This document shows, one piece after another, positions 12,001 to 12,007 of a DNA stretch of 12,007 nt. A model generated the notes under the pieces. It was not told the origin of the DNA. It did not search any database and was given only the letters and a program-made list of their open reading frames with translations. The stretch comes from a bacterium (Candidatus Gribaldobacteria) CG10_big_fil_rev_8_21_14_0_10_37_21 (lineage in GTDB: Bacteria > Patescibacteriota > Minisyncoccia > Minisyncoccales > CG1-02-41-26), in NCBI GenBank assembly GCA_002773495.1, contig PFAX01000029.1:3818-15824 (forward strand). The letters run 5' to 3'. A program made the position numbers and the translations under genes. The stretch's first letter is position 1. Each line of letters starts with the position of its first letter.

Positions 12001-12007
12001 TGCTACT

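Noticed and set aside
1..12007. CRISPR array, insertion sequence, replication origin or phage genes
   Set aside because: I saw no regular repeat-spacer pattern, transposase, integrase, phage structural gene or DnaA-box cluster.

Overview
The window looks like an AT-rich chromosomal segment of a small-genome bacterium, most likely Patescibacteria/CPR (inference). The reasons are: rplU stands alone without rpmA; most of the larger genes lack a Shine-Dalgarno sequence and several have a -10 box placed so that the mRNA would start at or next to the ATG; RmuC and a coiled-coil unknown lie beside it; and reading frames fit the standard bacterial code. Every gene I accept is on the minus strand, so the text runs right to left in transcriptional terms.

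Right end (about 8950-12007): a stand-alone prephenate dehydratase-like gene (11004-11927) is followed by three tightly packed or overlapping small genes (83, 52 and 69 aa). Next come two separate small genes (71 and 73 aa), each behind its own promoter, short leader ORF and terminator hairpin. Between them (about 9400-9912) is a gene-free stretch holding a consensus promoter, a Shine-Dalgarno-led mini-ORF rich in Tyr/Trp codons, a well-folded RNA element, and a second leader ORF plus terminator with no gene behind it. Three leaders share one layout: the promoter puts +1 at about the ATG of the leader ORF, the end of that ORF holds a segment complementary to the 5' arm of the terminator, and the gene (if present) starts about 40-60 nt later. 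This array of attenuator-like modules is the most notable part of the window.

Middle (about 7040-8880): tRNA-Glu(CUC), then a type II restriction-modification pair (a DpnA-like adenine methyltransferase and a MutH/Sau3AI-like endonuclease), then the possible C-terminal remnant of a plus-strand gene and a bidirectional terminator.

Left half (1-7040): a P2-type cation-transport ATPase with several changed signature motifs, an 89-bp inverted-repeat element, a CaCA-family cation exchanger, a coiled-coil hypothetical protein, RmuC, and rplU with a promoter inside the end of rmuC. Last comes a markedly GC-rich gene, cut by the window edge, encoding a protein with a DHH-like motif; its composition differs from everything else here and suggests transfer.

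All functions are read from motifs by eye. RNA pairings were checked base by base, but no folding energy or database search was run.
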